Program-made: the position numbers and the translations under genes
NCBI RefSeq assembly: GCF_003265225.1
Contig: NZ_CP022013.1
Location: forward strand, 1,087,001-1,151,000
Length of the DNA stretch: 64,000 nt
Direction of reading: 5' to 3'
DNA from: Mergibacter septicus
GTDB lineage: Bacteria > Pseudomonadota > Gammaproteobacteria > Enterobacterales > Pasteurellaceae
Notes under the pieces: generated by a model
What the model saw: only the letters and a program-made list of their open reading frames with translations
The model's database searches: none
Told to the model about the DNA's origin: nothing
Shown: in pieces, positions 52,901-63,923 of the stretch
Numbering within the stretch: position 1 is the first letter of the stretch
How the letters are laid out: the number at the start of each line of letters is the position of its first letter

Positions 52901-53443
52901 GGACAAATAGAAAGTATCGGCTTTTCTCTATATATGGAACTATTAGAAAATGCAATGGCAGCATTAAAAGCAGGAAAAGAACCATCGCTTGATGAACTGA
53001 TGCAAAACCAAGTTGACATTGATCTGCGTATCCCAGCATTACTACCAGAAGACTATCTCGGTGATGTTAACCTCCGTTTATCATTCTATAAACGGATTGC
53101 TGGTGCAGAAGATTTAAACGCTTTAGATGCGATTAAAGTCGAATTAATCGACCGCTTTGGCAATTTGCCTGTACCTGTTAAAAATCTTCTGCAAATTGCA
53201 AAATTACGCTTAAAAATTAAACCATTACGGATCCAAAAAATTGAAGCAAATGCTAACGGTGGCTTTATCGAATTTAGTCCGAATGCTGATATTGATCCAG
53301 TTAAATTCTTACAACTGATTCAAACCGATCCACAAACCTACCGCTTTGATGGACCACTGAAATTCCGCTTCAACCAACAATTCGAAAGTTATCAAGCTCG
53401 ATTAGATTTTATTACACAATTACTGCAACAACTTTCTGAATAA
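49988..53443 (+). CDS. mfd: transcription-repair coupling factor
   Basis: A 1151-residue SF2 translocase that removes stalled RNA polymerase and recruits UvrA. The UvrB-like N-terminus (1-340), the RNA polymerase-interacting domain near 475-545 (GQPVVHLDHGVGRYNGL) and the motor with GDVGFGKTEVAMRAAFLA (Walker A, about 640) and IIDEEHRFGV (DEEH) are clear. The TRCF domain ends the protein. Starts at ATG 49988 or 49991. Confidence 0.97.
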   Translation: MMNSFFNFPLPTKANDHKVLGNVIADSDTLVIVESAKRYQGLIVVVTADTRTARRLQQNLFQFNLQAQVFPDWETLPYDSFSPHQDIISSRLSALFYLQNRKNGVLILPVSTLMQRLCPPEFLQQNVLLIQKGDRYQLERFRLQLEKAGYRAVEQVLEHGEFAMRGALLDLFPMGSQQPYRLDFFDDEIDTIRLFDVDSQRTTHEITHIELLPAHEFPTDEKSIEFFRTRFREYFGEIRRDPEHIYQQVSKGTLSAGIEYWQPLFFEKMATLFGYLPPEMLFLTYDNINNAAIRFYQDAEQRYHSRKVDPMRPLLPPNELWLKEEQINHHLKAYPRLKLTRETLSNSAKQSNLAVQALPPLTIQAQHKEPLQQLRQFIENQADITKFIFSVETQGRRETLLDLLAPLKIKPKEIKQLIQTEQQDFNLMIGSLEHGFILEANQYHPTIAIICESDLLGERIQQRQRQHQEKQINPDALIRNLAELKIGQPVVHLDHGVGRYNGLTTLETGGMLAEYLVLEYADQAKLYVPVTALHLISRYVGGNEESAPIHKLGSDSWAKTRQKAAEKIRDVAAELLDVYARREARAGFAFQYDKEEFRQFCATFPFEETFDQQMAINAVISDMCQTRPMDRLVCGDVGFGKTEVAMRAAFLAVMNHKQVAVLVPTTLLAQQHYDNFKDRFANLPINVEMLSRFKTTKEQKNILQQVVEGKIDILIGTHKLIQSEVKFHDLGLLIIDEEHRFGVRQKEKIKQLRADIDILTLTATPIPRTLNMAMNGIRDLSIIATPPARRLSIKTFVRQGDDLTIREAILREILRGGQVYYLHNDVATIENCAEKLAELVPEARIIIGHGQMRERELERVMSDFYHQRYNLLVCTTIIETGIDIPSANTIIIERADRFGLAQLHQLRGRVGRSHHQAYAYLLTPPPKLMSKDAQKRLEALGSLDNLGAGFVLATHDLEIRGAGELLGSEQSGQIESIGFSLYMELLENAMAALKAGKEPSLDELMQNQVDIDLRIPALLPEDYLGDVNLRLSFYKRIAGAEDLNALDAIKVELIDRFGNLPVPVKNLLQIAKLRLKIKPLRIQKIEANANGGFIEFSPNADIDPVKFLQLIQTDPQTYRFDGPLKFRFNQQFESYQARLDFITQLLQQLSE

Positions 53444-53460
53444 TCTCAGCGTTTACTAAG

Positions 53461-53495
53461 AAAATGGGCAAAGTTTTCATCACTCTGCCCATTTT
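53461..53495. terminator. bidirectional terminator between mfd and tcyP
   Basis: AAAATGGGCA (53461-53470) and TGCCCATTTT (53486-53495) form a 10-bp stem followed by more T. Confidence 0.9.
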
Positions 53496-53514
53496 TTTAG
53501 ATACAAAATTATAA

Positions 53515-54876
53515 TTAATCCATCTGTTTAAAAATCTGTTGATTATGTTGCCCTAACCACTTACTACTGAGAGTGCCAGCAGTAATCGAGCCATTTACAT
53601 TCAACGCTGTTCTAGCCATATCAATAATTGGTTCAATTGAAATTAACAACCCAACTAATGCGAGAGGTAATCCCATCGTTGATAAAACGACAATCGCAGC
53701 AAAGGTTGCACCACCACCAACACCAGCAATCCCAAAAGAGGAAATGGTAATAATCACCACTAGAGAGAGAATAAAATCAACGGTAAAAGGATCAATACCA
53801 ATTGTTGGCGCAATCATCACTGCTAACATCGCTGGGTAGATACCTGCACAGCCATTTTGCCCAATAGTTGCACCGAAAGAAGCTGAAAAATTAGCGATTG
53901 TTGACGCATTTCCCAATTTATTAGTTTGGGTTTCAATATTTAAAGGAATGGAAGCGGCACTAGAACGTGAAGTAAACGCAAATAATAATGTTGGTAAGAC
54001 TTTTTTATAATAAGTCAGCGGATTAATACCATTTACAACCAATAATAGACCGTGAATCACAAACATTGTTGCAATGGCTAAGTAAGAAGCCAAAATAAAA
54101 CTAAATAAATTTAGAATATCCGATAATGTTGATTTGGCAGCCATATTAGTCATTAACGCTAAAATACCATAAGGTGTTAATGAAATAACAATACGTACCA
54201 AACTCATAATTAATTTATTTAAACTTTCAATCCCCGATAATAAGCGTTCACCAGTATGTTTATCATTTTGATATACTTTTAAGGTTGCCATACCTAATAA
54301 TGCTGAGAAAATCACAACACTAATAATAGAAGTAGGGTTTGCTCCCGTTAATTCCGCAAACGGATTACGAGGAATGAAAGATAAAAGCATTTCAGGAATT
54401 GTTGAATTCATCACTCGATCAACATGCCCTAAAACACGTTCCTGAGCAGCTAATTCTCTTGCTCCTGCAATCAAACCCTCTGCATTCAGATGAAATAAAG
54501 CACTAAATAAAATACCAATAAGTGCGGAAATCGCCGTGGTAAAAAGTAACACAAATAGAATACTAAAACTGATCTTACCTAAAGCAGTAACATCATATAA
54601 CTTACTCACCGCCGATAGAATAGAGACTAAAACTAATGGCATGACTATCATTTGTAACAATCTAACATAACCGCCACCAACAATATTTACCCAACTTAAT
54701 ATCTGCTTTAAATCAGCCGTATTTTCTGCATAAAAATATTGTAGAACCGATCCAAAGATTAAACCTAAGACCAAAGCTATAAATACTGTTTTTGATAATG
54801 ATGCCTGCCTTTGCTGCACCAAATATACAGCACCTAATAAAGCGGTAAATAAAACGAGAATAAATAAAACCGACAT
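53515..54876 (-). CDS. tcyP: L-cystine:cation symporter TcyP (YdjN-like)
   Basis: A 453-residue DAACS-family inner-membrane transporter. WVNIVGGGYVRLLQMIVMPLV, FTSRSSAASIPLNIETQTNKLG and GAGVGGGATFAA match E. coli YdjN/TcyP closely. About eight to ten helices with re-entrant loops are expected. Monocistronic. Confidence 0.92.
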   Translation of the reverse strand: MSVLFILVLFTALLGAVYLVQQRQASLSKTVFIALVLGLIFGSVLQYFYAENTADLKQILSWVNIVGGGYVRLLQMIVMPLVLVSILSAVSKLYDVTALGKISFSILFVLLFTTAISALIGILFSALFHLNAEGLIAGARELAAQERVLGHVDRVMNSTIPEMLLSFIPRNPFAELTGANPTSIISVVIFSALLGMATLKVYQNDKHTGERLLSGIESLNKLIMSLVRIVISLTPYGILALMTNMAAKSTLSDILNLFSFILASYLAIATMFVIHGLLLVVNGINPLTYYKKVLPTLLFAFTSRSSAASIPLNIETQTNKLGNASTIANFSASFGATIGQNGCAGIYPAMLAVMIAPTIGIDPFTVDFILSLVVIITISSFGIAGVGGGATFAAIVVLSTMGLPLALVGLLISIEPIIDMARTALNVNGSITAGTLSSKWLGQHNQQIFKQMD

Positions 54877-55019
54877 AAATCCCCCTATATTTTCAAAATA
54901 TGATAAATGGTTGATAGCATAAAAAATTTACGCTTCTAAACCAATAACATAAAAATATAAACTAGAACCAAAAATCATAACGATATATTTTTAATAAAAA
55001 AATCAATAAGTTAAAACAA

Positions 55020-55046
55020 AAAAGACTGCTCTAAGAACAGTCTTTT
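55020..55046 (-). terminator. terminator of focA-pflB
   Basis: AAAAGACTG (55020-55028) and CAGTCTTTT (55038-55046) form a 9-bp stem; T runs flank both sides. Region 54877-55019 between tcyP and this hairpin holds AT-rich promoter DNA only. Confidence 0.8.
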
Positions 55047-55068
55047 AAATGGTATATAAATTAAAAAT

Positions 55069-57351
55069 TTACATAGTTTGAGTGAAAGTACGAGTAATAA
55101 CGTCTTGTTGTTGCTCTTTGGTTAATGAATTAAAACGCACAGCATAACCAGAAACACGGATTGTTAATTGTGGGTATTTTTCTGGATTTTCCATTGCATC
55201 TAATAACATTTCACGATTCATCACATTCACATTAAGATGTTGACCACCTTCAATGGTTGCTTCGTGATGGAAATAACCGTCCATTAAGCCTGCAAGATTA
55301 CGTTTTTGTGCTTCATAATCTTTACCTAACGCATTTGGTACAATTGAGAAGGTATAAGAGATACCATCTTTAGCGTATGCAAATGGTAATTTTGCCACTG
55401 AGGTTAAAGAAGCTACTGCACCTTTTTGATCACGTCCGTGCATTGGGTTTGCCCCCGGTCCAAATGGAGCACCAGCACGACGCCCATCTGGGGTATTACC
55501 TGTTTTCTTACCATATACAACGTTTGAAGTGATAGTTAGCACAGATTGAGTAGGCACAGCATTACGATAAGTTTTAAGTTTTTGAATTTTCTTCATAAAA
55601 CGTTCAACCAGATCGCAAGCAATATCATCAACACGGCTATCATTATTACCAAATTGTGGATATTCACCTTCAATTTCAAAATCAATTGCAATGCCATCTT
55701 CATCACGTACTGGTTTCACTTTCGCATATTTAATCGCTGAAAGTGAGTCTGCGGCAACTGAAAGTCCAGCAATACCACACGCCATTGTACGATAAACATC
55801 ACGATCGTGTAATGCCATCAATGATGCTTCATAGCTATATTTATCGTGCATATAGTGAATGATATTTAAAGCGGTAACATATTGTTTCGCTAACCAATCC
55901 ATAAAGCTATCCATACGAGTCATAACATCATCGTAATCAAGATATTCCGTTTTAATTGGTTCAGTTTTTGGACCAACTTGCATTTTTAATTTTTCATCAA
56001 CACCACCGTTGATAGCATAAAGCATTGTTTTCGCTAAGTTTGCACGTGCACCAAAGAATTGCATTTGTTTACCAACAACCATTGGGCTTACACAACAAGC
56101 TATCGCATAGTCATCACTGTTGAAATCTGGACGCATTAAGTCATCGTTTTCATATTGAACAGATGAAGTATCAATTGATACTTTGGCACAATAACGTTTA
56201 AAGGTTTCTGGTAATTTTTCAGACCATAAAATCGTCATATTAGGTTCTGGTGATGGACCCATTGTGTATAAAGTATTTAAGAAACGGAACGTATTTTTGG
56301 TAACTAAAGTACGTCCATCTAAGCCCATACCACCTAAAGATTCTGTTGCCCAAATAGGATCGCCTGAGAATAATTGATCGTATTCTGGTGTACGTAAGAA
56401 ACGTACCATACGTAATTTCATTACCAAATGGTCAATTAATTCTTGTGCTTCTTCTTCAGTAATTTTACCAGCCGCTAAATCACGTTCGATATAAATATCT
56501 AAGAATGACGAAACACGTCCAAATGACATTGCTGCCCCATTTTGGGATTTAACCGCTGCAAGATAGCCGAAATAGGTCCACTGTACCGCTTCTTTCGCAT
56601 TAGTTGCTGGGCCAGAAATATCATAGCCATAAGTTGCTGCCATTTGTTTAATTTGATCTAACGCTTTGTGTTGCTCAGCAATTTCTTCACGCAACTGAAT
56701 GGTCATTTCAAGATCTTCGCCACTTTCTAATCTCGCTTGTAACGAATTAAATTGATTAACCTTATCTGCCATAAGGAAATCAATACCATATAATGCAACA
56801 CGGCGATAATCCCCAATAATACGACCACGTCCATAAGCATCTGGTAAGCCAGTTAAAACCCCTGATTTACGGCAACGTAAAATATCTGGAGTATAAACAT
56901 CAAACACCCCTTGGTTATGGGTTTTACGGTATTCAGTGAAGATTTTTTTGACTTGTGGATCAAGTTCTCGTCCATAAACTTTACAAGAACCTTCCACCAT
57001 TTTGATACCACCAAATGGAATAATTGCACGTTTTAATGGTGCATCAGTTTGTAAACCAACGATTTGTTCTAATTCTTTTTCGATATAACCCGCTGGGTGA
57101 GAAGTGATAGTTGAAGGTAAGTCTGTATCAAAATCAAGTGGTTCGTGTGTACGATTTTCCTCTTTGATTCCCTCCATCACTTTATCCCAAAGTTTATTCG
57201 TTGCTGGTGTTGCACCTGCTAAGAACAATTCATCACCTTCATACGGTGTATAGTTTAATTGAATAAAATCACGTACATTGACATTTTGCTGCCAATCGCC
57301 CGCTTTAAAGCCAGCCCAAGCATTTTGTTGTTGTTCTGTTAATTGAGTCAT
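55069..57351 (-). CDS. pflB: pyruvate formate-lyase
   Basis: A 760-residue glycyl-radical enzyme cleaving pyruvate with CoA to formate and acetyl-CoA in anaerobic growth. The catalytic Cys pair is in [13 protein letters not shown] and the radical Gly in [11 protein letters not shown] near the C-terminus. Second gene of the focA-pflB operon. pflA is not in the window. Confidence 0.98.
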   Translation of the reverse strand: MTQLTEQQQNAWAGFKAGDWQQNVNVRDFIQLNYTPYEGDELFLAGATPATNKLWDKVMEGIKEENRTHEPLDFDTDLPSTITSHPAGYIEKELEQIVGLQTDAPLKRAIIPFGGIKMVEGSCKVYGRELDPQVKKIFTEYRKTHNQGVFDVYTPDILRCRKSGVLTGLPDAYGRGRIIGDYRRVALYGIDFLMADKVNQFNSLQARLESGEDLEMTIQLREEIAEQHKALDQIKQMAATYGYDISGPATNAKEAVQWTYFGYLAAVKSQNGAAMSFGRVSSFLDIYIERDLAAGKITEEEAQELIDHLVMKLRMVRFLRTPEYDQLFSGDPIWATESLGGMGLDGRTLVTKNTFRFLNTLYTMGPSPEPNMTILWSEKLPETFKRYCAKVSIDTSSVQYENDDLMRPDFNSDDYAIACCVSPMVVGKQMQFFGARANLAKTMLYAINGGVDEKLKMQVGPKTEPIKTEYLDYDDVMTRMDSFMDWLAKQYVTALNIIHYMHDKYSYEASLMALHDRDVYRTMACGIAGLSVAADSLSAIKYAKVKPVRDEDGIAIDFEIEGEYPQFGNNDSRVDDIACDLVERFMKKIQKLKTYRNAVPTQSVLTITSNVVYGKKTGNTPDGRRAGAPFGPGANPMHGRDQKGAVASLTSVAKLPFAYAKDGISYTFSIVPNALGKDYEAQKRNLAGLMDGYFHHEATIEGGQHLNVNVMNREMLLDAMENPEKYPQLTIRVSGYAVRFNSLTKEQQQDVITRTFTQTM

Positions 57352-57388
57352 TGTTTATTTCCTCATAAGTAAAATGAAAATGAAAACT

Positions 57389-58243
57389 TTAATGTGCTTT
57401 TGCTAAATAACGATGAAATAATGCGACAAATACTGCACCACCCACTATGTTCCCTAAGGTTACAGGAATTAAGTTCTTCACAATAAAATGGTATAGATCT
57501 AAATCTGCGTATAGTGCTGGATCGATCCCAAGCTGCTGCCAAAATTCAGGGGGACTATATTGAGCAGTTAAAATACCTAACGGAAGCATAAACATATTTG
57601 CAACACAGTGTTCAAAACCTGAAGACACAAAAAGTGCGATAGGCAAAATCATAATAAAGGCTTTGTCTGTTACCGTACGTCCAGCATAAGATAACCACAC
57701 TGCAATACACACCATTACATTACATAAAATTCCAAGATTAAAAGCTTCAAACCAAGTATGGTGGATTTTATGTTGAGCCGTTTTTAAAATCGTTAAGCCC
57801 CACTGACTATGATCTGCCATTAGTTGTCCACTAAACCAAATAATGGCAACCATCACTAAACTACCAACAAAATTGCCTAAATAGACCACAATCCAATTGC
57901 GTAACATCTGCCAAGTCGTAATCCGACCTGCCACACGAGCAGTAATAGTCATAGTCGATGAGGTAAATAACTCCGTCCCAAACAACACAACCATTATAAC
58001 GCCTAATGAAAAGACTAAACCACCAACTAATTTACTCAATCCCCAAGCCACGCCTGCACTGCCTGTTTGTGTAGTGGTATAAAAAATGAAAGCTAAAGCT
58101 ATACAAGCCCCCGCTGAAATTGCCGATGCAAACGAAAGGAAAGGACGTTTATTCGCTTTATAAACAGCTGAATTTTCTGCTATTGTCGCCATCTCCGCAG
58201 GCGTTAATGCGATAAGTGTAGTTTGATCTTGAGTGGTAGCCAT
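57389..58243 (-). CDS. focA: formate channel FocA
   Basis: 284 residues from ATG 58243 (MATTQDQTT), which has AGGTAAAAAAT upstream; a frame to 58279 adds 12 residues without clear signal. Six membrane helices of the FNT family. The MTITARVAGRITTWQ and LGILCNVMVCIAVWL parts form the pore and the lateral His is in AFNLGILCN ... FEHCVANMF. Moves formate made by PflB. Confidence 0.94.
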   Translation of the reverse strand: MATTQDQTTLIALTPAEMATIAENSAVYKANKRPFLSFASAISAGACIALAFIFYTTTQTGSAGVAWGLSKLVGGLVFSLGVIMVVLFGTELFTSSTMTITARVAGRITTWQMLRNWIVVYLGNFVGSLVMVAIIWFSGQLMADHSQWGLTILKTAQHKIHHTWFEAFNLGILCNVMVCIAVWLSYAGRTVTDKAFIMILPIALFVSSGFEHCVANMFMLPLGILTAQYSPPEFWQQLGIDPALYADLDLYHFIVKNLIPVTLGNIVGGAVFVALFHRYLAKAH

Positions 58244-58384
58244 ATTTTTTACCTGACAAGGTGATAATTGAAGCTTCACAACTTCAAATAAATTTTATTT
58301 TTTCAACAGATTTACTAATTATAAAAAGTCTATATAGAAATAAACAGTCATTTTACGGTTTCTCACCATCTGTTTAGAAAGTTA

Positions 58385-58398
58385 TTGATCTAGATCAA
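58385..58398. promoter_or_regulatory. FNR box upstream of focA-pflB
   Basis: TTGATCTAGATCAA is a perfect TTGAT-N4-ATCAA site, 142 bp upstream of focA and 124 bp upstream of hinT. FNR activation of focA-pfl in the absence of oxygen is established in enteric relatives. Confidence 0.85.
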
Positions 58399-58521
58399 AC
58401 CTTAAGAATAAATAACTTTATTCAGTTAAATACAAGATTTTATGTTAAAGCAAATAGGTTTTACAGTACAATGGGTATCAGGCAATTAACTTATTTCATC
58501 AATCATTAATAAGGAAAAATT

Positions 58522-58869
58522 ATGTCAACTATTTTTAGCAAAATTATCCGTCAAGAAATTCCAGCCAATATTGTTTATCAAGATGAATTAGTCACAGCTT
58601 TTCGTGATATTTCACCACAAGCTCCAACTCATATCTTAATTATTCCTAATAAAGTGATTCCAACTGTCAACGATGTTACCACCCAAGATGAAGTTGCGTT
58701 AGGGCGTCTATTTACGGTGGCAGCTAAATTAGCAGAACAAGAAGGCATTGCTGAAGATGGTTACCGTTTAATTGTTAACTGCAATAAACACGGTAGGCAA
58801 GAAGTTTACCATCTACATATGCACTTAGTTGGTGGTAAACCGCTTGGTGCTATGTTGAAAAAAGACTAA
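58522..58869 (+). CDS. hinT: purine nucleoside phosphoramidase HinT
   Basis: A 115-residue HIT protein that hydrolyses AMP-lysine and similar bonds. The H-x-H-x-H motif is in [11 protein letters not shown] (97-107). It precedes ubiD by 40 bp. Confidence 0.96.
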   Translation: MSTIFSKIIRQEIPANIVYQDELVTAFRDISPQAPTHILIIPNKVIPTVNDVTTQDEVALGRLFTVAAKLAEQEGIAEDGYRLIVNCNKHGRQEVYHLHMHLVGGKPLGAMLKKD

Positions 58870-58909
58870 GTCCCTTTTCACCAGCACAGTAAAAATAGAT
58901 TCAACAAAT

Positions 58910-60382
58910 ATGAAATATAAAAATTTAAGAGATTTTATTACTTTATTAGAACAAAAAGGCGAGTTAAAGCGGATTACCCAAGAAATCGACCCTTATTTAG
59001 AAATGACTGAGATTGCTGACCGAACTTTACGGCAGGGTGGTCCAGCACTATTATTTGAAAATCCAAAAGGCTACTCTATTCCTGTTTTATGCAACCTCTT
59101 TGGTACACCAAAACGTGTGGCTTTAGGAATGGGACAAGAAGACGTTTCCGCCCTGCGTGAATTAGGCAAATTACTCGCCTTTCTCAAAGAACCTGAACCA
59201 CCTCGAGGCTTTAAAGACTTGATCAATTCATTACCTCAATTTAAACAGGTATTAAATATGCCAACTAAGGTGTTAGGGAAAGCTGATTGTCAAAAAATTG
59301 TCCTAACTGGGGAGGAAATCGATCTCTACCAACTGCCAATTATGCAATGTTGGGCTGAAGATGTCGCACCGCTTATCACTTGGGGACTAACCATTACCAA
59401 AGGACCGCATAAAAAACGCCAAAATCTCGGTATTTATCGTCAACAATTACTGGGTAAAAATAAACTGATTATGCGTTGGCTTTCACACCGTGGTGGTGCA
59501 TTAGATTTTCAAGAGTGGAAAAACGCTCACCCGGGTGAAAAATTCCCTGTTTCGGTCGCTCTTGGGGCTGATCCAGCTACAATCCTAAGTGCTGTAACTC
59601 CAGTACCTGATACCCTCTCTGAATACGCCTTTGCTGGTTTATTACGTGGCAATAAAACCGAAGTCGTCAAATCAATTAGTAACGATCTGGACGTCCCAGC
59701 CAGTGCTGAAATCGTTTTAGAAGGTTATATCGATCCAGACGAAACCGCCCTTGAAGGTCCTTATGGCGATCATACTGGTTACTACAACGAACAAGAATAC
59801 TTCCCTGTCTTTACCGTTACCCACATCACAATGCGACCAGATCCGATTTATCATTCAACCTATACAGGTCGCCCACCCGATGAACCTGCGGTACTTGGTG
59901 AAGCCTTAAATGAAGTCTTTATCCCAATCTTGCAAAAACAATTCCCTGAAATTGTTGACTTTTATCTACCACCTGAAGGTTGTTCCTATCGCCTTGCGGT
60001 GGTAACCATCAAAAAACAATATGCAGGGCATGCTAAACGAGTAATGATGGGCGTTTGGTCATTCCTCCGTCAATTTATGTACACCAAATTTGTGATCGTG
60101 TGTGATGATGATGTTAATGCACGAGACTGGAAAGACGTCATCTGGGCAATTACCACCCGTTGTGATCCTGCTCGAGATCTCACCCTCGTTGAAAACACCC
60201 CAATCGACTACCTTGACTTCGCCTCCCCTGTTGCAGGCTTAGGTTCAAAAATGGGCATTGATGCCACCAACAAATGGCAAGGCGAAACCCAACGAGAATG
60301 GGGAACCCCAATCAAAAAAGATCCAAAAGTCGTCGAACGCATCAACCAAATTTGGGAGAGTTTGGGGATTGAGGAAAATTAA
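58910..60382 (+). CDS. ubiD: 4-hydroxy-3-polyprenylbenzoate decarboxylase
   Basis: A 490-residue prenylated-FMN decarboxylase of ubiquinone synthesis. Typical parts: [18 protein letters not shown] (N-terminus), [26 protein letters not shown], and [20 protein letters not shown] with catalytic acids. It needs cofactor from UbiX, not seen here. Confidence 0.97.
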   Translation: MKYKNLRDFITLLEQKGELKRITQEIDPYLEMTEIADRTLRQGGPALLFENPKGYSIPVLCNLFGTPKRVALGMGQEDVSALRELGKLLAFLKEPEPPRGFKDLINSLPQFKQVLNMPTKVLGKADCQKIVLTGEEIDLYQLPIMQCWAEDVAPLITWGLTITKGPHKKRQNLGIYRQQLLGKNKLIMRWLSHRGGALDFQEWKNAHPGEKFPVSVALGADPATILSAVTPVPDTLSEYAFAGLLRGNKTEVVKSISNDLDVPASAEIVLEGYIDPDETALEGPYGDHTGYYNEQEYFPVFTVTHITMRPDPIYHSTYTGRPPDEPAVLGEALNEVFIPILQKQFPEIVDFYLPPEGCSYRLAVVTIKKQYAGHAKRVMMGVWSFLRQFMYTKFVIVCDDDVNARDWKDVIWAITTRCDPARDLTLVENTPIDYLDFASPVAGLGSKMGIDATNKWQGETQREWGTPIKKDPKVVERINQIWESLGIEEN

Positions 60383-60393
60383 GGTTTAAGCAA

Positions 60394-60421
60394 AAAGAGA
60401 TAATTAAAAAATTATCTCTTT
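60394..60421 (+). terminator. terminator of ubiD
   Basis: AAAGAGATAATT (60394-60405) and AATTATCTCTTT (60410-60421) form a 12-bp stem with loop AAAA. Another weaker inverted repeat CTAATCG/CGATTAG spans about 60450-60500 and may serve the VOC gene. Confidence 0.9.
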
Positions 60422-60516
60422 CTTCAATTATTAGAATTTAATTAAGCCTTTCTAATCGAACAATCAAATTTCGTTTTCTATAAATAGAACCGATTAGCAA
60501 AATAAAGTGTAATTCC

Positions 60517-60969
60517 TTACAAATTTTCAATCAACTCCAAAGTAATACCATCAGGGTCTTTGAAATAGACGGCTTTACATTTACCACAACCATAATGACT
60601 AAAATCAAAATATTGTGGTTCTGATAGGAATTCTACGCCTAATTGTGAAAGGCGTTGATATTCGGCATCAATATCACTGACTTCAAAACAGACTTCTGAA
60701 ATTGAAATATGATTGAGATCGTTTTTATTTTTGATCACTTCAACACCTTCAAGTTGTAGTAATTCAATCGGTGGGCAGTTAATTTCATCACTACCATTTA
60801 AATAAGCAATATGGGCTTTGCAATTTGTTAAATTAAATAATTTATCGGTTTCTTTCCCTTCCATTACCATTTGTCCCAAATATTTTAAGCCTAAAATATC
60901 ACGATAAAAGATAATTGATTTTTCAAGATTAGAAACGGTTAAACCGATATGTAACACTTTCTTTAACAT
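60517..60969 (-). CDS. glyoxalase/VOC family protein
   Basis: 150 residues with two beta-alpha-beta-beta-beta modules. Metal ligands fit His7 (LHIGLTVSN), Glu in PPIELLQL, His in HISISEV and Glu in ITLELIENL. Such proteins include lactoylglutathione lyases and dioxygenases; the substrate cannot be told. Monocistronic. Confidence 0.85.
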   Translation of the reverse strand: MLKKVLHIGLTVSNLEKSIIFYRDILGLKYLGQMVMEGKETDKLFNLTNCKAHIAYLNGSDEINCPPIELLQLEGVEVIKNKNDLNHISISEVCFEVSDIDAEYQRLSQLGVEFLSEPQYFDFSHYGCGKCKAVYFKDPDGITLELIENL

Positions 60970-61035
60970 TGTTTCTTCCTAATTAATTAAAATTTGCTAT
61001 GGTTTAATTTATTAAATAAAGAAAAGATCAAGTAA

Positions 61036-61063
61036 AAAAATAGCGACCTAAGTCGCTATTTTT
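61036..61063 (-). terminator. terminator of prfB-lysS
   Basis: AAAAATAGCGAC (61036-61047) and GTCGCTATTTTT (61052-61063) form a 12-bp stem with loop CTAA. Confidence 0.93.
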
Positions 61064-61068
61064 AGCTC

Positions 61069-62577
61069 TTATCCTTTATGTTTCATTGCTGGGAATAAGA
61101 TAACATCACGGATTGACTCTGCATTTGCAAATAACATTGCTAAGCGGTCAATTCCTAAACCTTCCCCTGCCGTTGGTGGTAAGCCGTGTTCTAATGCGAC
61201 AACAAAGTCTTCATCTTTAAACATCGCTTCATCATCACCCGCTTCTTTTGCTTGGACTTGTGCATCAAAACGTGCATTTTGATCTTCTGCATCGTTTAAC
61301 TCTGAGAAGCCGTTACCAATTTCACGTCCACCAATAAATAATTCAAAGCGATCTGTAACTTCTGGATTTTGGTCGTTACGGCGAGCTAATGGTGAGATTT
61401 CTGCTGGGTGAGCCATTAAGAAGGTTGGTTGAATGAGGTGGTGTTCTGCCACTTCTTCAAAGATAGCGTTGACTAAACTACCTAAGCCCCAAGATTTTTG
61501 GACATCAATACCAAGTTTTTCAGCTACATTTTTTGCACGTTCAAAATCATATAGATCGTCTTTAACAATGCCTTGTTCCGCACCATATTTTAAGATCGCA
61601 TCGTGCATTGTGATACGTTCAAAAGGCTTGCCAAAGTCAAATTGATAATCACCGTAAGGGACGATAGTTGTACCTAAAATATCTAGGGCTAATTTGCGTA
61701 ATAATTCTTCGGTGTTATCCATTAAATCGTGATAATCGGCATAGGCTTGGTAGTATTCAAGCATAGTAAATTCTGGATTATGGCGGATTGATACCCCTTC
61801 ATTACGGAAGTTACGGTTTAATTCAAACACTCGTTCAAAACCACCTACTACGAGCCGTTTTAGATATAACTCTGGTGCAATCCGTAAATACATATCAATA
61901 TCTAAGGCGTTGTGATGTGTGATAAATGGACGAGCAGAAGCACCACCCGGGATCACTTGTAACATTGGTGTTTCAACTTCCATAAAGCCTTTGTTGATAA
62001 AGTATTCACGAATACCTGCAATCACTTTCGAGCGGATAATAAAGGTACGGCGAGAATGTTCATTACTGATTAAGTCAAGATAACGTTGACGGTAGCGGGT
62101 TTCTTGATCGGCTAAACCGTGGAATTTATCTGGTAAAGGACGTAACGCTTTCGTTAATAATTCAATCGCAGAACAACGGATCGTTAATTCATTGGTTTTG
62201 GTTTTAAATAATGTTCCTTTTGCACCAACGATATCCCCAAGATCAAGCATTGCCATTAATTCTTGATAGACACCTTCGGGTAAAAGATCTCGTGCAACAT
62301 AAAGTTGAATTCTACCACTCATATCTTGTAGGGTGATAAAACTAGCTTTTCCCATTTTGCGGCGAGTCATAATCCGTCCTGCAACACTCACCTCAATTTC
62401 TTCGGCTTTTAAACTTTCGCCTTCAGTTTCGCTATATTGAGTTTGTAGGTCGCCAGCTAGATTTTGACGGCGAAAAGTATTTGGAAAAGCGTTACCTTGT
62501 TGGCGTAAGATCGCTAATTTCTCACGGCGAGCTAACATTTCACCGTTAAGATCAAGTTCTTGAGTTTGTTCTGTCAT
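61069..62577 (-). CDS. lysS: lysyl-tRNA synthetase (class II)
   Basis: A 502-residue class II enzyme. An N-terminal OB anticodon-binding domain (60-150) is followed by the catalytic core: motif 1 near [16 protein letters not shown], motif 2 in [23 protein letters not shown], and motif 3 in [24 protein letters not shown]. It follows prfB by 26 bp, as in enterics. Confidence 0.97.
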   Translation of the reverse strand: MTEQTQELDLNGEMLARREKLAILRQQGNAFPNTFRRQNLAGDLQTQYSETEGESLKAEEIEVSVAGRIMTRRKMGKASFITLQDMSGRIQLYVARDLLPEGVYQELMAMLDLGDIVGAKGTLFKTKTNELTIRCSAIELLTKALRPLPDKFHGLADQETRYRQRYLDLISNEHSRRTFIIRSKVIAGIREYFINKGFMEVETPMLQVIPGGASARPFITHHNALDIDMYLRIAPELYLKRLVVGGFERVFELNRNFRNEGVSIRHNPEFTMLEYYQAYADYHDLMDNTEELLRKLALDILGTTIVPYGDYQFDFGKPFERITMHDAILKYGAEQGIVKDDLYDFERAKNVAEKLGIDVQKSWGLGSLVNAIFEEVAEHHLIQPTFLMAHPAEISPLARRNDQNPEVTDRFELFIGGREIGNGFSELNDAEDQNARFDAQVQAKEAGDDEAMFKDEDFVVALEHGLPPTAGEGLGIDRLAMLFANAESIRDVILFPAMKHKG

Positions 62578-62603
62578 TTTATTTACCTTTAAAAAATTAA
62601 TCC

Positions 62604-63702
62604 TTATAGCCCTGCTTTTAAGCTAGCTTCAATAAATTTATCTAAATCCCCATCTAACACTGCTTGCGTGTTACGATTTTCTACGCCAGTGCGTAAATCT
62701 TTGATCCGAGCATCATCTAAGACATAAGAACGAATCTGACTGCCCCAACCAATATCAGATTTGCTATCTTCCATTGCTTGTTTTTCGGCATTCTTTTTCT
62801 GTAATTCCATTTCATACAACTTAGCTTTAAGTTGTTTCATACATTGATCTTTATTCTTATGTTGTGAACGATCATTTTGACACTGCACTACTATTCCTGA
62901 TGGGATATGCGTAATTCGCACCGCACTTTCTGTTCGGTTGACGTGCTGTCCCCCTGCTCCTGAAGCTCGATAAACATCAATGCGTAAATCAGCAGGATTA
63001 ATGTCGATATCAATATCATCATCAATCTCTGGGTAAACAAATACCGCACTAAAAGAGGTATGACGGCGATTATTGGAGTCAAATGGACTTTTACGCACTA
63101 AACGATGAATACCTGTTTCTGTACGTAACCACCCAAACGCATACTCACCACTAATTTTAATAGTAGCGGATTTTATTCCTGCAACATCACCATCTGATGC
63201 TTCCATTAATTCGGTCTTAAAGCCTTTACTTTCAGCCCAACGTAAATACATACGCAGCAACATTTCTGTCCAATCTTGTGCCTCTGTACCACCAGATCCT
63301 GCTTGTAAATCAACATAACAATCCGCACTGTCATGCTGTCCACTAAACATACGGCGAAATTCAAGTTGTGCAAGTTGTTGTTCTAATTGGGTTAATTCAG
63401 CAATAGTTTCATCAAAAGTGGCTTGGTCTTCTGCTTCTACTGCTAATTCAAGCAACCCTTCAACATCTTCACATCCTTGTTCTAATCCTTGGATCGTTGC
63501 CACTACCGCTTCTAAACTAGAACGTTCTTTTCCTAACATCTGTGCTTTTTCTGGTTGATTCCAAACATCAGGTTGTTCTAGTTCGGCATTCACTTCTTCT
63601 AAACGTTCGACTTTGTGATCAAAGTCAAAGATACCCCCGAATAACGGCAGTACGTTGTTTTACATCATAAATTCGGTTTTTTACTGGATTAATTTCAAAC
63701 AT
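62604..63702 (-). CDS. prfB: peptide chain release factor 2, with +1 programmed frameshift
   Basis: A release factor for UGA and UAA (365 residues). The 25-codon first frame starts at ATG 63702 ([10 protein letters not shown]) and ends in CTT TGA at codon 26 (63627-63625). A purine-rich GGGGGT lies just before, and reading resumes one base later with GAC at 63626. This is the standard autoregulatory site. The anticodon-like SPF and GGQ (GAGGQHVN) motifs are in the second frame. First gene of prfB-lysS. Confidence 0.97.
63624..63642 (-). promoter_or_regulatory. prfB +1 frameshift site
   Basis: CGGGGGTATCTTTGAC on the minus strand: an SD-like GGGGG with three-base spacing to CTT TGA C, the classical element by which low RF2 raises its own translation. 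Confidence 0.93.
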
Positions 63703-63923
63703 AATTTAACAATTTTAATTAAAAATAAGCCTTGAATTATAAAAGATTTAATCAAATTATGATAGTTTTTAGCCGAGCAAAAATGTGCAGTAAGGGACAA
63801 AAAATTTACCATTTTTGAAAAATAGACTAAAATATCTTCCCTTTTGATAGCCAATATCAATTGTTAAAGAGACAAATTATTTAAATTTAAGTCGTAACTT
63901 AACTTTTAATCTAAGGAACGTGC

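Noticed and set aside
39290-62930. DNA uptake signal sequences of Pasteurellaceae
   Set aside because: I saw one ACCGCTTGT (about 39297) and one ACCGCACTT (about 62918) and some near matches, which is close to chance for two 9-mers; a genome-wide count is needed to decide the uptake type.
63593-63702. Apparent missing start of prfB
   Set aside because: The classical CTT TGA +1 frameshift with SD-like GGGGG accounts for it; the gene is intact.
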